A DNA stretch of 5,972 bases from Verrucomicrobiia bacterium (GTDB lineage Bacteria; Verrucomicrobiota; Verrucomicrobiia; Opitutales; Opitutaceae), in the NCBI GenBank assembly GCA_030424825.1, contig JAUHWE010000316.1, forward strand, positions 1 through 5,972, written 5' to 3'. Under the pieces are notes generated by a model. That model was given only the letters and a program-made list of their open reading frames with translations, was not told where the DNA came from and searched no databases. A program made the position numbers and the translations under genes. This document shows positions 5,251-5,972 of this stretch, piece by piece (positions within the stretch are counted from its first letter, which is position 1; each line of letters begins with the position of its first letter).

Positions 5251-5972
5251 TCAGTTTTTCCGCAAGATCCATTTTTGGGCCGATTCGATCACATTGTCAC
5301 CACCCTCTCGCAAGCGGGCGGGGGACAAGTGGACTTTCACGTCCGGATCCACCCCGGAACGCTCAATACGAGTACCCTTGTTCGTTACATAATCCGCAAT
5401 CGCCATTTGAAGAAAGTAGCGATTGGGCAATCTCTTAAACACTGAGGGCAGCGCCGCCCCCGGGGTCCGGGCTCCAAAGATTCGACCGCGCCCGGTTTCC
5501 TTCATGTCAGCAGTGAATATTTCGCTCGTTGAAATCGAATTGTTGTCGACCAAGATTGCCAAGGGTCCCAAGAACGCGCCCTTTTGCGGGTATACATTGT
5601 AGTTCAAATGACCTTTCCGCAATCGCATCGTTCCCATTTGATACTCTTCGTCCACCAACATTCCCGCAAGTCCTGTCGCCATAAGCCCGATACCGCCCGG
5701 ATTCCCGCGAATATCGACAATCAGTCCTTTCACGCTTTCGTCGATCGATTTGATGAATGTCCGGATCTCCTCCATCAGGCTAGGCACCCATAAATTGAAG
5801 CGGACATAAGCGACATCGTTTTCAAAGATCCGTTTCTCGAAATCGATGGGCGACTCTCCCATATTTCCCAAAGGGAGGGACATGCGCCCTGAGTATTCCT
5901 GGAGCTCGATCGAATGCGAGCGGGTCCTGCCAAAACGGGTGGGTTTGACGAGGATGGGATGGAGCGGGAGGG
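5251..5972 (-). CDS. S41-family peptidase (C-terminal processing/tricorn-like), 5' end outside window
   Basis: The frame is open to the right edge, so this is the last 239 codons of a longer gene; the internal ATG at 5883 is not the start. The in-window part is the S41 catalytic domain: VAYVRFNLW (5789-5814), the GLIVDIRGNPGG core (5692-5727) and NNSISTSEIFTADM. The middle Ser of SISTSE (codon 5530-5532) aligns with the nucleophile of Tsp/CtpA. GARTPGAALPS follows; the catalytic Lys of CtpA-type enzymes, 25 residues past the Ser, is here Ala (codon 5455-5457). The sequence IERSGVDPDVKV (about 5306-5341) keeps the Glu of the tricorn-like subgroup. It thus belongs to the Lys-less branch, which uses a Ser-His-type site; the His would lie upstream and is not visible. 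A signal peptide and PDZ domain would also be off-window. It probably cleaves or processes envelope proteins, alongside the LolA-like gene 23 nt downstream. Confidence 0.88.
   Translation of the reverse strand, partial: LPLHPILVKPTRFGRTRSHSIELQEYSGRMSLPLGNMGESPIDFEKRIFENDVAYVRFNLWVPSLMEEIRTFIKSIDESVKGLIVDIRGNPGGIGLMATGLAGMLVDEEYQMGTMRLRKGHLNYNVYPQKGAFLGPLAILVDNNSISTSEIFTADMKETGRGRIFGARTPGAALPSVFKRLPNRYFLQMAIADYVTNKGTRIERSGVDPDVKVHLSPARLREGGDNVIESAQKWILRKN

Noticed and set aside
5251..5883. Treating the S41 gene as a complete 210-residue protein starting at ATG 5883.
   Set aside because: The frame continues without a stop to the window edge, and the product would lack a signal peptide and the N-terminal S41 regions, so the gene is partial.

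Overview
The window (about 50% GC by eye) holds seven protein genes in two blocks that face each other. Bases 41-2330 on the + strand carry a tightly packed three-gene unit: a single-domain CheY-like receiver, an unrecognised 64-residue protein, and a GspE/PulE/PilB-type secretion or pilus-assembly ATPase. Everything from 2468 to the right edge is on the - strand. Read in transcription order it is: an S41-family peptidase (cut by the window edge), a secreted LolA-like protein, a small secreted DUF4399 protein, and a pyrophosphate-dependent phosphofructokinase.

The source is clearly bacterial, with a Gram-negative style envelope suggested by the exported LolA-like and DUF4399 proteins. The long PPi-type phosphofructokinase resembles the Propionibacterium/rhizobial type, and no gene has a recognisable Shine-Dalgarno sequence. 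Together with the gene mix this fits a Verrucomicrobiota (Opitutae-like) genome best, but that is an inference from memory of families, not a demonstrated placement.

How the genes may work together: the receiver, the small protein and the ATPase are separated by a 3-nt gap and then a 14-nt overlap, so they are probably co-transcribed and translationally coupled. The natural hypothesis is phosphorylation-controlled secretion or pilus extension, with the small protein as an adaptor. The S41 peptidase and the LolA-like protein lie 23 nt apart and probably form an envelope operon, with the DUF4399 gene 88 nt further on. The phosphofructokinase is glycolytic/gluconeogenic and appears to have its own promoter, with a perfect TATAAT box and a dyad across the -35 region.

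Non-coding signals: the 137-nt gap between the convergent blocks holds a REP/REPIN-like inverted pair. The 284-nt gap at 3692-3975 holds the phosphofructokinase promoter and leader plus a separate hairpin. I see no tRNA, rRNA, CRISPR array, insertion sequence or transposase. The best leads for something undescribed are the receiver/64-aa/ATPase unit and the REPIN-like element. The rest looks like ordinary housekeeping and envelope genes with a few family-level oddities.
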